Assembly: GCF_001647675.1 (NCBI RefSeq)
Contig: NZ_CP015594.1
Location: forward strand, 1,488,001-1,552,000
Reading direction: 5' to 3'
DNA from: Acinetobacter sp. NCu2D-2
GTDB lineage: Bacteria > Pseudomonadota > Gammaproteobacteria > Pseudomonadales > Moraxellaceae
DNA: 64,000 nt
Below the pieces are notes generated by a model, which did no database searches, was not told the DNA's origin, and saw only the letters and a list, made by a program, of their open reading frames with translations. Shown piece after piece: positions 28,245 through 38,375 of the stretch (positions are counted from its first letter, which is position 1; each line of letters begins with the position of its first letter). Position numbers and translations under genes: made by a program.

Positions 28245-31200
28245 TTAACTGATTCCAAGCTTATCCCAAACTTTTTGCAAACGTGTGGGCGAAATTGGAC
28301 CTTTTGTTTTCATCGGTTGTGAAAATAATGAGATCCGCAGTTCTTCAGTCATGAAATACAATTCTTTCAGGCGAGCGTCATTTTTAAATTTGAACAATTT
28401 TTCCATCCAAGGGTCGACTTGATCAATGGCAGAATTGTCCCTTTGTAAATTATGCGGCAAGCGGTCAAGTCGAATGATCAGCGCTTTTAAATAGCGTGGA
28501 AATTCGACCCATATGTCAGCAGATTTAGTGTACACAAAGTCAGAAAGATACATTAAATCAAGCTGATCTTCGATGTCATCGATATTTTTCCCAAATACAG
28601 AATCGTCTAAAACCAAGAGTTTCCGACGTATTTCTTGCCACTGTGTGTAAATTTCAGTGATATGACGTAGCGCCACCTGCCCATGAGTGAGGAAAGATTT
28701 TTTTACATCTTCAAGCAGCTTTTGGAACTCTTGCGCATTGACAGGAAGCTCATTTATTGCAAGGTGCAGTGTGGCATAAACTAACATTTGCTCAAGTTTC
28801 GCTTTATCACCAAGGGGTGAATAAGCCAATGCAAGCGGTTTAGAAATTTGTTTTTTCAGCTGACGGATCAAATCGCCCAATTGCATGTGAATGAGTCGAA
28901 TCACACCGGCACGGTGTTGTTTAATCGCTTCAGCTTGATCATTAAAGGTTTGAATCACCACACCTGATTCATCTTTTTGTTCCAACGCTGCAAAGTCTTT
29001 AGTCGGCACTAGGGCTTGGTATTGCTTCACCACCACACCGGTCACTTTTTGCGAAGCTTCAAAGACAAAATTCTCAGGAAATTCTTTAAATTCGCCTTTG
29101 AGTTGTTTCACCGGACTATGCGTTTCAGTACGGCAGCGCGCTTTGAGTTCCTCTAGGTCACGACCTTTCTCAATCACACGACCTTTTTCATCAATGACTT
29201 TGATCAAAGGCAATAAATATTGCTCGACGCGCTCAAGATCAAAGTCTTTTTCTGTGATCTGTTCACCGCGCAATTGGAACGCCAAGAAACTAAAAATATG
29301 CTTTTGCAAATCTTGTACATCTATCTTTGCCATGAGTTTTTTGGCTGTGTCTGGAATCGGCACCAAATTACGACGTTTGTCTTTCGGCAGACTTTTCAGC
29401 AGTGCTTCAATTAAATCTTGTCGCCAACCCGGAATACCCCAAGACCATAAGTTTTGATCAACTTGTGGTAAAGCTTGTACCGGAATTTTGACCGTTGCAC
29501 CATCTTCATCATGGCTTGGGTCAAAACGATAACTTGCGGCCAAACGTAATTCACCATTCCGTAAATAATCAGGGAATTGCTGCGTGGTTGGACGATCATT
29601 CATCCATAACGCATCATCATCCACAAATAAATATTTCGGATTTTTCGGTTCGACTGTTGCACGCCAATCTTCAAATGAACGACGGCTCGCCACTTCACTT
29701 GGCACTTTAGAGGCATAGAACTGATAAATCGTTTCTTCATCAACAACTAAATCGCGACGGCGTAACTTATCCTCTACACGTTCTACTTCTTCAAGCTTTT
29801 GTAAATTATGCTTTAAGAATGGCGGTGTAATACCAAGATGCCCCGTGGTGAGTGCATCCCGCAGGAAAATTTCATGTGCCGCAGGTTGATCGACTTTTTC
29901 ATAATTGACCTGACGTTTTGGTTCAATGATTAAACCAAATAATGAAATCTGATCATAGGCATGCACCACACCGGCTTTTTTCGACCAATGCGGTTCAAAG
30001 TAATGGTGTTTGAGCAAGTCACGCGCTGCCAATAAAATCCATTCAGGTTCAATTTTGGCAAGGGTACGAATATACACCTGAGAGGTTTCTACCATCTCAA
30101 AGGCCATGACCCAAGGCGTATTGGTCTTGTGTAAGGTCGATGCAGGGAAAATACGTGCTTTTTGCTGACGTACTGCCATAAACACATTACGTTCATCAGT
30201 TTTATTGGCAATAAAGGATAAAAGACCGGTCAGCAAGGCACGGTGTAAGTTTTCGTAGCTGGCTTTTTTCTCATTAAATGACAACTTTAAGCCTTGCGCC
30301 AAATCCACCAATTGTTCATGGGTCTTTTTCCATTCACGTAAACGCAGCCAACTTAAGAAATGATTACGCGCAAAGGTGCGACGCTTGTTCTCGCTCATCT
30401 CACGGTTGGCAACCAAGGCATCCCACAATTTAATGTAGAACAAAAAGTCAGAATCTGCTTCACGGAATAAGGCATGTTTTTGATCGGCTTGCATTTGTTT
30501 ATCTGCAGGACGTTCACGTGGGTCTTGCACCGCAAGGGCAGCAACAATAATTAAGACTTCATTTAAAACACCAAAATGTGCCCCGCCTAAAATCATACGG
30601 GCAAGACGCGGGTCAATTGGCATCTTCGCCATTTGATGACCGATCTTAGTCAGAGAGTCTCCAACCTTAGCATTTCCCCTTTTTTTGAAGGAAGTGGAAG
30701 TTGTTGATTGCTTCTGATCTACAACGTCAGGGGATTTTTCTTGAGAAGAATGAGCTTTCTTCTCCACCATCGCACCAAGCTCAATCAAGAGCTTACGACC
30801 ATCATTTACTAAACGATGATCTGGTGGTTCAATAAAGTCGAATTCTTCAAGCGTACCTAACCCTAAACTCTGCATCTGTAAAATCACCGATGCCAAGTTA
30901 GTACGTTTAATTTCAGGCTCAGTAAACTCAGGACGACTTAAAAAGTCTTCTTCCGAATACAATCGAATACATACACCTGGCGCGATACGACCACAACGCC
31001 CTTTACGTTGGTTGGCTGCGGCCTGCGAAATAGCTTCAATAGGCAAGCGTTGCACGCGTGAACGGTAGTTATAACGCGAAATACGTGCAAAACCACTGTC
31101 AATCACATAACGGATATTGGGTACGGTCAATGCCGTTTCCGCAACGTTGGTCGCGATAATAATGCGTCGTCCACCACCTGATGGATTAAAGATTTTTTGT

Positions 31201-32195
31201 TGTTCAGCTAATGCCAAACGTGCATACAGCGGTAATACTTCAGTATGTCGTGGGCCATGCTTAATTAAAGTTTCTTGTAACTCACGAATTTCCTGCTCTG
31301 TTGAGGCAAAGATCAAAATATCTGCGTGTTCAGGATGACCTTTCTCTTGTGCATCTTGGAAGCATTCTTCAACGGCTTTGACTACCGCGCGTGGTAGATT
31401 TTCCTCAAAGTCATCAAACTCGTCGTCATCACTACCACCAATGGTCATTTCTGAAATTGGACGATAACGCACTTCAACAGGGAAACTGCGCCCTTCTACT
31501 TCAAAAATTGGCGCGCCATTAAAGTAATTGGAGAAACGATTTACATCTAGAGTTGCCGAGGTAATGATGACTTTGAGATCTTTACGACGTGGCAACAGCT
31601 GCTTTAAGTAGCCCATGATGAAGTCGATATTCAGCGAACGTTCATGCGCTTCATCAATAATAATGGTGTCGTATTTTGTTAAAAATCGGTCATGCGCGAG
31701 TTCAGCCAACAAAATACCATCCGTCATTAGACGGACAATCGAGTCTTGCGACCCTTGTTCATTAAAACGAACTTTAAAAGAAATCGACTCACCGAGTTTT
31801 TCACCGACTTCTTCTGCGATTCGCTGTGACACGCTACGTGCAGCAAGTCGACGTGGTTGGGTATGACCGATCAGACCGGTTAAACCACGACCGGCCAACA
31901 TGGCAATTTGCGGAAGCTGTGTGGTTTTACCCGAACCCGTTTCACCGGCCACAATTATGACTTGGTTGTCTTGAATTGCCTGAATCAGCTTGTCGGCATA
32001 TTGAGTGACCGGCAAATCTTGGTTGAGTTTAATATTTGGAATTTTCTCAACACGCTCAAGAACTTTTAAATGTGACTTGTCAAATAATTCTTGATACTGC
32101 TCCGCATTAGCATCTTTACCTTTGCGTAATCGATTTAAACGGTGGCGGTCACGTGCCATCACCATATGTTCTACATTTAAACCTTTCGCAGCCAA
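28245..32195 (-). CDS. hrpA: ATP-dependent RNA helicase HrpA
   Basis: A 1316-residue DEAH-box helicase. The Walker A GETGSGKTTQLP, HTQPRRLAAR, DEAHERSLN (motif II), SAT (motif III) and QRKGRCGR (motif VI) match HrpA, and the long C-terminal region (DUF3418-like) gives the family's usual 1300-residue length. A basic insert near residue 500 (about 50 residues rich in Lys, Ser and Gln) interrupts the core. The TTG at 32195 is taken as start because AGGA lies 7 nt upstream; ATG 32165 is the alternative. It has its own transcription unit. Confidence 0.93.
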   Translation of the reverse strand: MAAKGLNVEHMVMARDRHRLNRLRKGKDANAEQYQELFDKSHLKVLERVEKIPNIKLNQDLPVTQYADKLIQAIQDNQVIIVAGETGSGKTTQLPQIAMLAGRGLTGLIGHTQPRRLAARSVSQRIAEEVGEKLGESISFKVRFNEQGSQDSIVRLMTDGILLAELAHDRFLTKYDTIIIDEAHERSLNIDFIMGYLKQLLPRRKDLKVIITSATLDVNRFSNYFNGAPIFEVEGRSFPVEVRYRPISEMTIGGSDDDEFDDFEENLPRAVVKAVEECFQDAQEKGHPEHADILIFASTEQEIRELQETLIKHGPRHTEVLPLYARLALAEQQKIFNPSGGGRRIIIATNVAETALTVPNIRYVIDSGFARISRYNYRSRVQRLPIEAISQAAANQRKGRCGRIAPGVCIRLYSEEDFLSRPEFTEPEIKRTNLASVILQMQSLGLGTLEEFDFIEPPDHRLVNDGRKLLIELGAMVEKKAHSSQEKSPDVVDQKQSTTSTSFKKRGNAKVGDSLTKIGHQMAKMPIDPRLARMILGGAHFGVLNEVLIIVAALAVQDPRERPADKQMQADQKHALFREADSDFLFYIKLWDALVANREMSENKRRTFARNHFLSWLRLREWKKTHEQLVDLAQGLKLSFNEKKASYENLHRALLTGLLSFIANKTDERNVFMAVRQQKARIFPASTLHKTNTPWVMAFEMVETSQVYIRTLAKIEPEWILLAARDLLKHHYFEPHWSKKAGVVHAYDQISLFGLIIEPKRQVNYEKVDQPAAHEIFLRDALTTGHLGITPPFLKHNLQKLEEVERVEDKLRRRDLVVDEETIYQFYASKVPSEVASRRSFEDWRATVEPKNPKYLFVDDDALWMNDRPTTQQFPDYLRNGELRLAASYRFDPSHDEDGATVKIPVQALPQVDQNLWSWGIPGWRQDLIEALLKSLPKDKRRNLVPIPDTAKKLMAKIDVQDLQKHIFSFLAFQLRGEQITEKDFDLERVEQYLLPLIKVIDEKGRVIEKGRDLEELKARCRTETHSPVKQLKGEFKEFPENFVFEASQKVTGVVVKQYQALVPTKDFAALEQKDESGVVIQTFNDQAEAIKQHRAGVIRLIHMQLGDLIRQLKKQISKPLALAYSPLGDKAKLEQMLVYATLHLAINELPVNAQEFQKLLEDVKKSFLTHGQVALRHITEIYTQWQEIRRKLLVLDDSVFGKNIDDIEDQLDLMYLSDFVYTKSADIWVEFPRYLKALIIRLDRLPHNLQRDNSAIDQVDPWMEKLFKFKNDARLKELYFMTEELRISLFSQPMKTKGPISPTRLQKVWDKLGIS

Positions 32196-32747
32196 GTCAA
32201 CGTCCTACCACTATTTGAGAATCAGCTATTCTACTCACTTTCCTTATTTTTCCCAATGATATAACGGTATCGTTCCCTTATAATTTTTGCAGCGAAACCC
32301 TATGGTTGTATATTTCAAACCCAATATCAAAAATACTTAAAGATGATTGGTACGTTTTGAATGAAGTAAAATCTCATAAGCTCAAGCATGTATCCTTATT
32401 GAGTTTGGAGTCTCTTAAACTTTTATATAAACACAAAAATTAAAGGCTTCGAAATCATTGAATTTGAGCGTAATAAAAAAATATTGATGATTTATTTAAT
32501 ATTTAACCTTGAAATTGTCATGCTATGACTTCATCTCTTAATGCGTATTGATGAACTGCTTCATTTTGTCATCACAATATCAATCTATTGATATTTAATT
32601 TATAAAATGGAGTTCAATGAGATCGGTGTTTCGGGCCTAATTCGGTTTTTCCGATTTTTGTAATGTAAAAATACCATTTTCGCTACAACCCAAAGTTCGA
32701 TACTCTTAATTGAAAATTAAAGACTAACCTCAATCATGGAGACAATG
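32196..32747. other. Gene-free divergent spacer between hrpA and ahpC
   Basis: 552 bp, very A+T-rich, with no ORF I would accept on either strand and no strong hairpin. It must contain the hrpA and ahpC promoters. I could not identify an OxyR site with confidence. Its length leaves room for a small RNA or a long ahpC leader. Confidence 0.6.
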
Positions 32748-33311
32748 ATGAGCTTGATTAATACTGAAGTTAAACCATTCAAAGCACAAGCATTCCAAAA
32801 CGGTAAATTCATCGAAGTTACAGAAGCTGACCTTAAAGGTAAATGGTCTGTAGTATTCTTCTACCCAGCTGACTTCACTTTCGTTTGCCCAACTGAACTT
32901 GGTGACCTTGCTGACAACTACGAAGAATTCAAAAAACTTGGTGTTGAAATCTACTCAGTTTCTACTGACACTCACTTCACTCACAAAGCTTGGCACGATT
33001 CTTCAGAAGAAATCAAAAAAATCCAATACGTAATGGTTGGTGATGCGAACTGGACTCTTGCTAAAAACTTCGACGTTCTAATCGAAGCTGACGGCCTTGC
33101 TGACCGTGGTACTTTCGTAATCGATCCAGAAGGTAAAATCCAAATCGTTGAAATCAACGCTGGTGGTGTTGGTCGTGATGCTCAAGAACTTCTTCGTAAA
33201 GTTAAAGCAGCTCAATACGTACACGCTCACCCAGGTGAAGTTTGCCCAGCTAAATGGAAAGAAGGCGACGCAACTCTTGCTCCTTCAATCGACCTAGTTG
33301 GTAAAATCTAA
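32748..33311 (+). CDS. ahpC: Alkyl hydroperoxide reductase peroxiredoxin subunit
   Basis: A 187-residue 2-Cys peroxiredoxin, identical in length to E. coli AhpC. The peroxidatic cysteine is in [10 protein letters not shown] (about residue 47) and the resolving cysteine in GEVCPAKW near the C-terminus. Three in-frame ATGs are present; 32748 has GGAG 6 nt upstream and gives the standard [11 protein letters not shown]. Codon use is strongly biased (GGT, AAC, GAA, CGT), as expected for an abundant protein. Its reductase ahpF lies 3.3 kb downstream instead of adjacent. Confidence 0.97.
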   Translation: MSLINTEVKPFKAQAFQNGKFIEVTEADLKGKWSVVFFYPADFTFVCPTELGDLADNYEEFKKLGVEIYSVSTDTHFTHKAWHDSSEEIKKIQYVMVGDANWTLAKNFDVLIEADGLADRGTFVIDPEGKIQIVEINAGGVGRDAQELLRKVKAAQYVHAHPGEVCPAKWKEGDATLAPSIDLVGKI

Positions 33312-33334
33312 TTTGTTTTAGATTGAACTGATTC

Positions 33335-33364
33335 AAAAAAACCACGCTTTTGCGTGGTTTTTTT
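33335..33364 (+). terminator. Rho-independent terminator after ahpC
   Basis: AAAACCACGC and GCGTGGTTTT pair around a TTTT loop and run into a T-tract. It lies 23 nt after the ahpC stop and only about 7 bp before the left end of the IS30-family element. Confidence 0.9.
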
Positions 33365-33372
33365 ATATGGCG

Positions 33373-33394
33373 GATTCAAACGGCAAGTGCAACA
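33373..33394 (+). repeat. Left terminal inverted repeat of the IS30-family element
   Basis: 22 bp, matching the right end at 34417-34438 except at three central positions. The transposase stop codon (33376-33378) lies inside it. Confidence 0.85.
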
Positions 33395-34338
33395 GTATAA
33401 AAACCAGCCATAACTTCACTCGGTGTATACCAACCTAGTGTTTTTCTAGGACGATGGTTGAGTGCAAATTCTATCTGCTCTATTTGTTCGTTTGACACAT
33501 CATCAAACGATGATGATTTTGGCAGATATTGACGGATTAAACCATTCGTATTTTCATTTCTAGCTCGCTGAATAGACTTGTAAGGATCAGCAAAATACGT
33601 CTCTATCCCAGCATTAGTAATTCTTTTGTGTTCGGAAAATTCTTTGCCATTATCAAATGTCACACTATAAGCATGGCTCATTTGTAAACGATCTAATGCA
33701 CAAGTAATCGTTTGAGAGGATGCTCTCGTTGGCCCTAAATGAACAATATGTACATACAGGCTCTTTCGATCAACGAGTGTCAATAAAGCACCTTTATGAT
33801 GTTTACCAATCACCGTGTCACCTTCGAAATCTCCTAAACGTTGTCGTTGATCAATGACCTGGTCTCTGCAGTGAATACTTGTTTTATCAATGATTTGCCC
33901 CCTACGATCCGTGTTTTTGTAACCGCGTTTTCGATATTTCTTCTGATGCCTTAAGTGTAGATGGAGTTTACCTCCTTGTGATTTATCTTGATAAATGTAC
34001 TGGTAAATCCACTCATGTGAAGGTACATCCAGCCAACCGCGTTGTGTTAAAGCACCTGAAATTTGTTCTGGTGACCAGTCCAAACCAATCAAATAATCAA
34101 TATAAGCGAAGGCAAATGCTGTCATTGATGATGAAGGACGGTACCGTCTTTGACTTGCAAATTTAGCTGCCTGTTGAGCTCTATATCCACGTTGCCCAGT
34201 ATTTCTTTTTATTTCACGGTAGATGGTTGATCGTGAACGTCCTAACTCCCGAGCAAGGGTAGCGATTGAACTTTTACTTTTCAAAGTAGCATAAATTTCG
34301 TATCTTTCATCTTGAGAAAGTTGGGTGTATTTCTTCAT
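33376..34338 (-). CDS. IS30-family transposase
   Basis: A 320-residue DDE transposase. The N-terminal helix-turn-helix (SIATLARELGRSRSTIYREIKRN, about residues 28-50) is typical of IS30. The catalytic acidic residues are in GDFEGDTVIG and VTFDNGKEFS, with the Glu near EQIEFALNHRPRKTLG; the last block is an IS30 signature. It is uninterrupted, so the element may be active. Confidence 0.93.
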   Translation of the reverse strand: MKKYTQLSQDERYEIYATLKSKSSIATLARELGRSRSTIYREIKRNTGQRGYRAQQAAKFASQRRYRPSSSMTAFAFAYIDYLIGLDWSPEQISGALTQRGWLDVPSHEWIYQYIYQDKSQGGKLHLHLRHQKKYRKRGYKNTDRRGQIIDKTSIHCRDQVIDQRQRLGDFEGDTVIGKHHKGALLTLVDRKSLYVHIVHLGPTRASSQTITCALDRLQMSHAYSVTFDNGKEFSEHKRITNAGIETYFADPYKSIQRARNENTNGLIRQYLPKSSSFDDVSNEQIEQIEFALNHRPRKTLGWYTPSEVMAGFYTVALAV

Positions 34339-34416
34339 TGTGTGCTTTCCAATTGCGAGTTGAAAAAGTCTAATGATTCTATGAATACACCTAACTTTTT
34401 CAACTAACTACAAATG

Positions 34417-34438
34417 TGTTGCACTTGGGATTTGAATC
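34417..34438 (-). repeat. Right terminal inverted repeat of the IS30-family element
   Basis: 22 bp that are the inverted counterpart of 33373-33394. It lies upstream of the transposase start, with about 80 bp between them that presumably hold the transposase promoter. Confidence 0.85.
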
Positions 34439-34510
34439 TGCGTATTGAGAATAAATGAATAACATTACTCCTTTATTTCATATTTTTTATTCTCAAGCCA
34501 CATACTTAAG

Positions 34511-35581
34511 TTATCGAACTTGTGATTGAATTACCTGATGAATAAATCTAAGTTTCTCTTTGACATGCAGATTAATAACGAATGGGTAAAAATCATCATG
34601 CCCCATACTGCGATTTAGACTATTCATAGCAAGTGATACTGCCAGCCAAGCCTGATAAATATCTTCAAAATCTTCATGCAAATATGGATCAAACGTTTGT
34701 GGCAAATGCATAATATGCGTCAAATCATGCTGAACGACTTGAGGTTGTAATCGCATACCAAAAGTATCTGCTGTTTCCAGAACATCAATAATATGCAGGT
34801 AGTGCGCCCATGTTTCCGCCCAATCTTCCCACGGATGCATAGTTGCATAAGAGCTGATATAGCGTTCCATCCAATTTACAGGTGGCCCTTGATGATAGTG
34901 TTTGTCTAAAGCCTCTTGATAAGAAGCACGATCATCGCCAAACAACTCGCGACATGGATTTAAAAACTCAGTCTGATCGACCAATATATCCCAATAATAA
35001 TGGCCAATTTCATGACGAAAGTGGCCCAATAAAGTCCGATAAACCTCATCCATATTTTTACGTGCCATGGCACGCTCAACATCATCTGCTTCAGCAATAT
35101 TTAAGGTAATCAAGCCATTGTCATGCCCTGTTAATATGCGAGGTGCATTAGGACAATTCGGATCTGCTTTAAAGTCAAAGGCCAATCCACGCTTTGGGTC
35201 AATTGATTTAGGTTCAACAGGTAAATTCCAGCGCAACAGACTATACATTAAGCGATGTTTAGCTAACTCAATCTTCTGCCAACGTTTTCGATATTGAGGC
35301 TCACTTAAGTTGGGAATCACACGATTCACTCGACAAGCGATACAAAAATCATGTGAGTCTGATTTTTCTAAAATCCAATTACACACCCCATAGATATGGT
35401 TGGCACAAAACTTATATGTAATTTGGGATGCTGGTTCTTTATAGGACTGATTTTCTTCAGGTGTCAGTGCACACATTTTTAATTGACGAGAATCAAAGCC
35501 TAAAACAGAGTGACACGCTGTACAAAATTGGTTATCGAAATACACCACATTTTCACAGTGAGAACATTGAAATATTTTCAT
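34511..35581 (-). CDS. Zinc-ribbon putative metallopeptidase
   Basis: A 356-residue protein. Two zinc-ribbon pairs lie at the N-terminus (CSHC and CTAC, residues about 5-23), then further cysteines in the 60-90 region, and a zincin motif HEIGHYYWD with the likely third ligand Glu/Asp further on (DWAETWAHY). This matches the uncharacterised putative zinc-binding peptidase family (Peptidase_Mx type). ATG 35581 is preferred over the upstream frame start because the zinc ribbon then begins at residue 1. Substrate and role are unknown. Confidence 0.82.
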   Translation of the reverse strand: MKIFQCSHCENVVYFDNQFCTACHSVLGFDSRQLKMCALTPEENQSYKEPASQITYKFCANHIYGVCNWILEKSDSHDFCIACRVNRVIPNLSEPQYRKRWQKIELAKHRLMYSLLRWNLPVEPKSIDPKRGLAFDFKADPNCPNAPRILTGHDNGLITLNIAEADDVERAMARKNMDEVYRTLLGHFRHEIGHYYWDILVDQTEFLNPCRELFGDDRASYQEALDKHYHQGPPVNWMERYISSYATMHPWEDWAETWAHYLHIIDVLETADTFGMRLQPQVVQHDLTHIMHLPQTFDPYLHEDFEDIYQAWLAVSLAMNSLNRSMGHDDFYPFVINLHVKEKLRFIHQVIQSQVR

Positions 35582-35845
35582 TTTTGACTCGATCGTTATT
35601 CTGTGATGAAACTTATTTTTCAATGCAGTTTAAAACTGAACTAACTTTCAAAATATGAGCTTTATGCAATAAATCGTAAATACCAAGTAAATTAAAAAGA
35701 TGATGATTTTATTTATTTTTTAAGTTTTAAATCATGACTACATGAATACTCTGAACTTATACAATATCACTATATTTAAAACCATTTGATTGCACTAGCG
35801 TCAAGTAAACACATCAGTTTTTCCTTAAAAGTGAGGTGCATGCTT

Positions 35846-36052
35846 ATGGGAGTACCACTTACCGTTGTTCGCTATTCTTATAATTATTCAAGCTATCATT
35901 TACAGATTTTTTATAGCAATGGAATGATTGAGCTTTACCATCCTGTTCCTGAATATATTTATGACAATTTACTCAGGCGTAAAGACAAAGCAGCCTTCGT
36001 CAAAAAATACTTAGAGTATGATCTAAACTTCAATAAACTTTATATTGCTTAA
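35846..36052 (+). CDS. KTSC-domain small protein
   Basis: A 68-residue protein that is nearly all one KTSC-like domain (VRYSYNYSSYHLQIFYSNG, YHPVPEYIYDNLL, then KKYLEYDLNFNKL). KTSC domains are of unknown function and are sometimes fused to RNA-related enzymes. The start at 35846 has GAGG 9 nt upstream; an ATG at 35840 is too close to that site. Confidence 0.72.
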   Translation: MGVPLTVVRYSYNYSSYHLQIFYSNGMIELYHPVPEYIYDNLLRRKDKAAFVKKYLEYDLNFNKLYIA

Positions 36053-36083
36053 TTTTTAACACTACTCAATTAAATCAATGAAT

Positions 36084-36120
36084 GTGAAATATGCAATTTT
36101 TTTCCCTCTGCATATTTCAC
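36084..36120. terminator. Perfect 12-bp inverted repeat between convergent genes
   Basis: GTGAAATATGCA and TGCATATTTCAC pair perfectly around a 13-nt loop containing seven T. It lies between the KTSC stop and the DUF1653 stop. It probably acts as a two-way transcription stop, although there is no U-run after the stem. Confidence 0.5.
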
Positions 36121-36143
36121 CCCTGACCCATTATTTTTCAGAC

Positions 36144-36380
36144 TTAAAGTGCCTGAATCAGTTTAAAACGTTCAAGCTCACGATCGTCATCTAATGTCAC
36201 GACCTCAGTAAACATAGTCAATGGTCGTACCCAAATTGAATAGTCGCCATATAAACATTGATAAACCACAAGTTCTTCACGTGTTTCGCTATGTGTTGCT
36301 ACATGCAAGACTTGATAAAGCTGCCCTTTGTAATGTTTATAAATACCGCGTTGTAACATCTTTATATTTCCAATAGCCAT
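36144..36380 (-). CDS. DUF1653 domain protein
   Basis: A 78-residue protein matching the DUF1653 pattern: [15 protein letters not shown], then an [27 protein letters not shown] block and a FTEVV segment. The family has no established function and is often a single stand-alone domain. ATG 36380 gives full length; ATG 36359 ([12 protein letters not shown]) has a better-spaced GGA site and is an equal candidate. Confidence 0.8.
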   Translation of the reverse strand: MAIGNIKMLQRGIYKHYKGQLYQVLHVATHSETREELVVYQCLYGDYSIWVRPLTMFTEVVTLDDDRELERFKLIQAL

Positions 36381-36595
36381 TTGAGCTTAATCATACGTTA
36401 AATTGAATAACGCTATATGCACTTACTTGAAATTTACTGTTTCATCCCCATTTATAGCTATGAAAAAGCAGAGAAAACGCATCTAATATCTATTTTTTCG
36501 ATTGTATTTATAAATACTAACCGTTTTACCTATTTATTGGATTCTATTACTATTCTCTCATCGAATGAACATTTACTCCTTTGGAGACGTTAGCA

Positions 36596-38161
36596 ATGTT
36601 AGACACAAATACTACAGCTCAATTAAAAGCACTTTTAGAACGCTTAGAAAGTCCAATCGAATTGGTTGCGACTTTAAATGACTCAGACAAATCTGCCAAA
36701 ATCAAAGAACTGGTTGAAGAAATTGCGGCATTATCTTCACTTGTGACTGCACGTTTTGATGGTCAAAACAAACGTGCACCAAGCTTTGGTGTGGCAAAAG
36801 CAGGTGAAGAACCACGTGTTTACTTCGCAGGTCTTCCAATGGGTCATGAGTTCACTTCATTGATTCTCGCATTACTTCAAACTTCAGGTTATGCACCAAA
36901 AGTGTCTGATGAAGTTTTGGCTTCAATTAAAGGTTTAGGCGTTCGATCTAACTTTGACGTGTTTGTATCGTTAAGCTGTCATAACTGTCCTGACGTGGTT
37001 CAAGCCTTGAACTTGATCGCGATCTATAACCCAGGCACAACAACAACCATGATTGATGGTGCATTCTTCCAAGACGAAGTTGAAGAACGCAAAATCATGG
37101 CTGTACCGATGGTCTTCCAAGACAATGAACATATCGGTCAAGGTCGTATGACATTGGAAGAAATCATTGCCAAGTTAGATACCAACTCTGCTGCCAAAGA
37201 TGCTGAAAAATTAAATGCTAAAGATGCATTTGATGTGCTTGTGATTGGGGGTGGCCCTGCAGGGAACACTTCTGCAATCTATGCAGCACGTAAAGGCATT
37301 AAAACTGGGATCGTGGCTGAACGCATGGGTGGTCAGGTCATGGATACCATGGACATTGAAAACTACACGTCAGTGCAAAAAACTCAAGGTCCTAAGTTTG
37401 CTGCTGAAATGGAAGCACACGTTCGTGAATATGGTGTCGACATCATGAACCTACAACGTGTATCTGACATCAAAGGTGCGGACGAAACTGCCAATGGTTT
37501 AGTTGAAGTGACGCTTGAAAATGGTGCAAAACTTGAATCGAAAACTGTGATCCTGTCTACAGGTGCACGTTGGAGAGAAATGAATGTACCGGGTGAGCAA
37601 GAATACAAAACCCGTGGTGTTGCGTACTGCCCACACTGTGATGGTCCATTGTTCAAAGGCAAACGTGTTGCTGTGATCGGTGGTGGTAACTCAGGTGTAG
37701 AAGCGGCGATTGACCTTGCAGGTATTGTTGAGCATGTAACATTGGTTGAGTTTGATACCAAACTTCGTGCTGACCAAGTATTGCAAGACAAACTCAACAG
37801 CTTGCCGAATACGACTGTGATCAAAAATGCCTTGTCGACTGAAGTGGTTGGTGATGGTTCACAAGTGACGGCTTTGAAATACAAAGACCGTGCCACTGAT
37901 GAAGAACACACTGTTGAACTTGCAGGGATCTTCGTACAAATTGGTTTGTTACCAAACACTGATTTCTTAAAAGAAACCAAAGTTGAGTTGACGAATCGTG
38001 GTGAGATTGTGATTAACGAGCGCAACGAAACCAATGTGAAAGGTGTATTTGCTGCGGGTGACTGTACAACAGTACCGTACAAACAAATCATCATTGCCAC
38101 AGGTGAAGGCGCGAAAGCATCACTGTCTGCTTTTGATTACATCATCCGTTCTGGGCAATAA
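36596..38161 (+). CDS. ahpF: Alkyl hydroperoxide reductase subunit F
   Basis: A 521-residue FAD/NADH flavoprotein that reduces AhpC. The N-terminal tandem thioredoxin-like domain has CHNCP at about 129-133, the FAD motif [17 protein letters not shown] is near 215, the redox-active CPHC in the TrxR-like domain, the NADH motif [14 protein letters not shown] follows, and the second FAD motif [12 protein letters not shown] is near the end. ATG 36596 has GGAG 9 nt upstream and gives the E. coli length. The nearest upstream gene is divergent, so it has its own promoter. Confidence 0.97.
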   Translation: MLDTNTTAQLKALLERLESPIELVATLNDSDKSAKIKELVEEIAALSSLVTARFDGQNKRAPSFGVAKAGEEPRVYFAGLPMGHEFTSLILALLQTSGYAPKVSDEVLASIKGLGVRSNFDVFVSLSCHNCPDVVQALNLIAIYNPGTTTTMIDGAFFQDEVEERKIMAVPMVFQDNEHIGQGRMTLEEIIAKLDTNSAAKDAEKLNAKDAFDVLVIGGGPAGNTSAIYAARKGIKTGIVAERMGGQVMDTMDIENYTSVQKTQGPKFAAEMEAHVREYGVDIMNLQRVSDIKGADETANGLVEVTLENGAKLESKTVILSTGARWREMNVPGEQEYKTRGVAYCPHCDGPLFKGKRVAVIGGGNSGVEAAIDLAGIVEHVTLVEFDTKLRADQVLQDKLNSLPNTTVIKNALSTEVVGDGSQVTALKYKDRATDEEHTVELAGIFVQIGLLPNTDFLKETKVELTNRGEIVINERNETNVKGVFAAGDCTTVPYKQIIIATGEGAKASLSAFDYIIRSGQ

Positions 38162-38177
38162 TTTAAGTTTAGAGTCT

Positions 38178-38207
38178 AAAAAAGCCAGTCAAATGACTGG
38201 CTTTTTT
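38178..38207 (+). terminator. Rho-independent terminator after ahpF
   Basis: AAAAAAGCCAGTC and GACTGGCTTTTTT pair around AAAT, 16 nt after the stop. Confidence 0.9.
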
Positions 38208-38375
38208 ATTGCTGTCATTGCATTACTCTCGCATTTATAGATGATTTTTTTACTGAATGAATGCGTTGCTTAAGATACAAATCCATTCACAAGTCATACA
38301 AACTTCAAGCCCAAAATGGTTGAATATTATAAATATAATAAGGATATAAAAAAATGAATAAGGAGGGATATAACA

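Larger units (their letters stand above)
33372..34439 (-). mobile_element. IS30-family insertion sequence, apparently complete
   Basis: About 1068 bp with one transposase gene and imperfect terminal inverted repeats: GATTCAAACGGCAAGTGCAA at the left (33373) and the matching GATTCAAATCCCAAGTGCAA read inward from 34438. With ends at 33372 and 34439 a 2-bp GC is duplicated on both sides, which fits IS30 family behaviour, but so short a repeat can arise by chance. It sits between the ahpC terminator and the metallopeptidase gene, so it breaks no gene. Confidence 0.85.

Noticed and set aside
29098..31866. Several short plus-strand frames inside hrpA
   Set aside because: They are shadows of the long minus-strand helicase gene.
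37384..38100. 238-codon antisense open frame over ahpF
   Set aside because: ahpF is unambiguous on the plus strand; the antisense frame has low-complexity Ser/Thr/Pro composition and no ribosome site.
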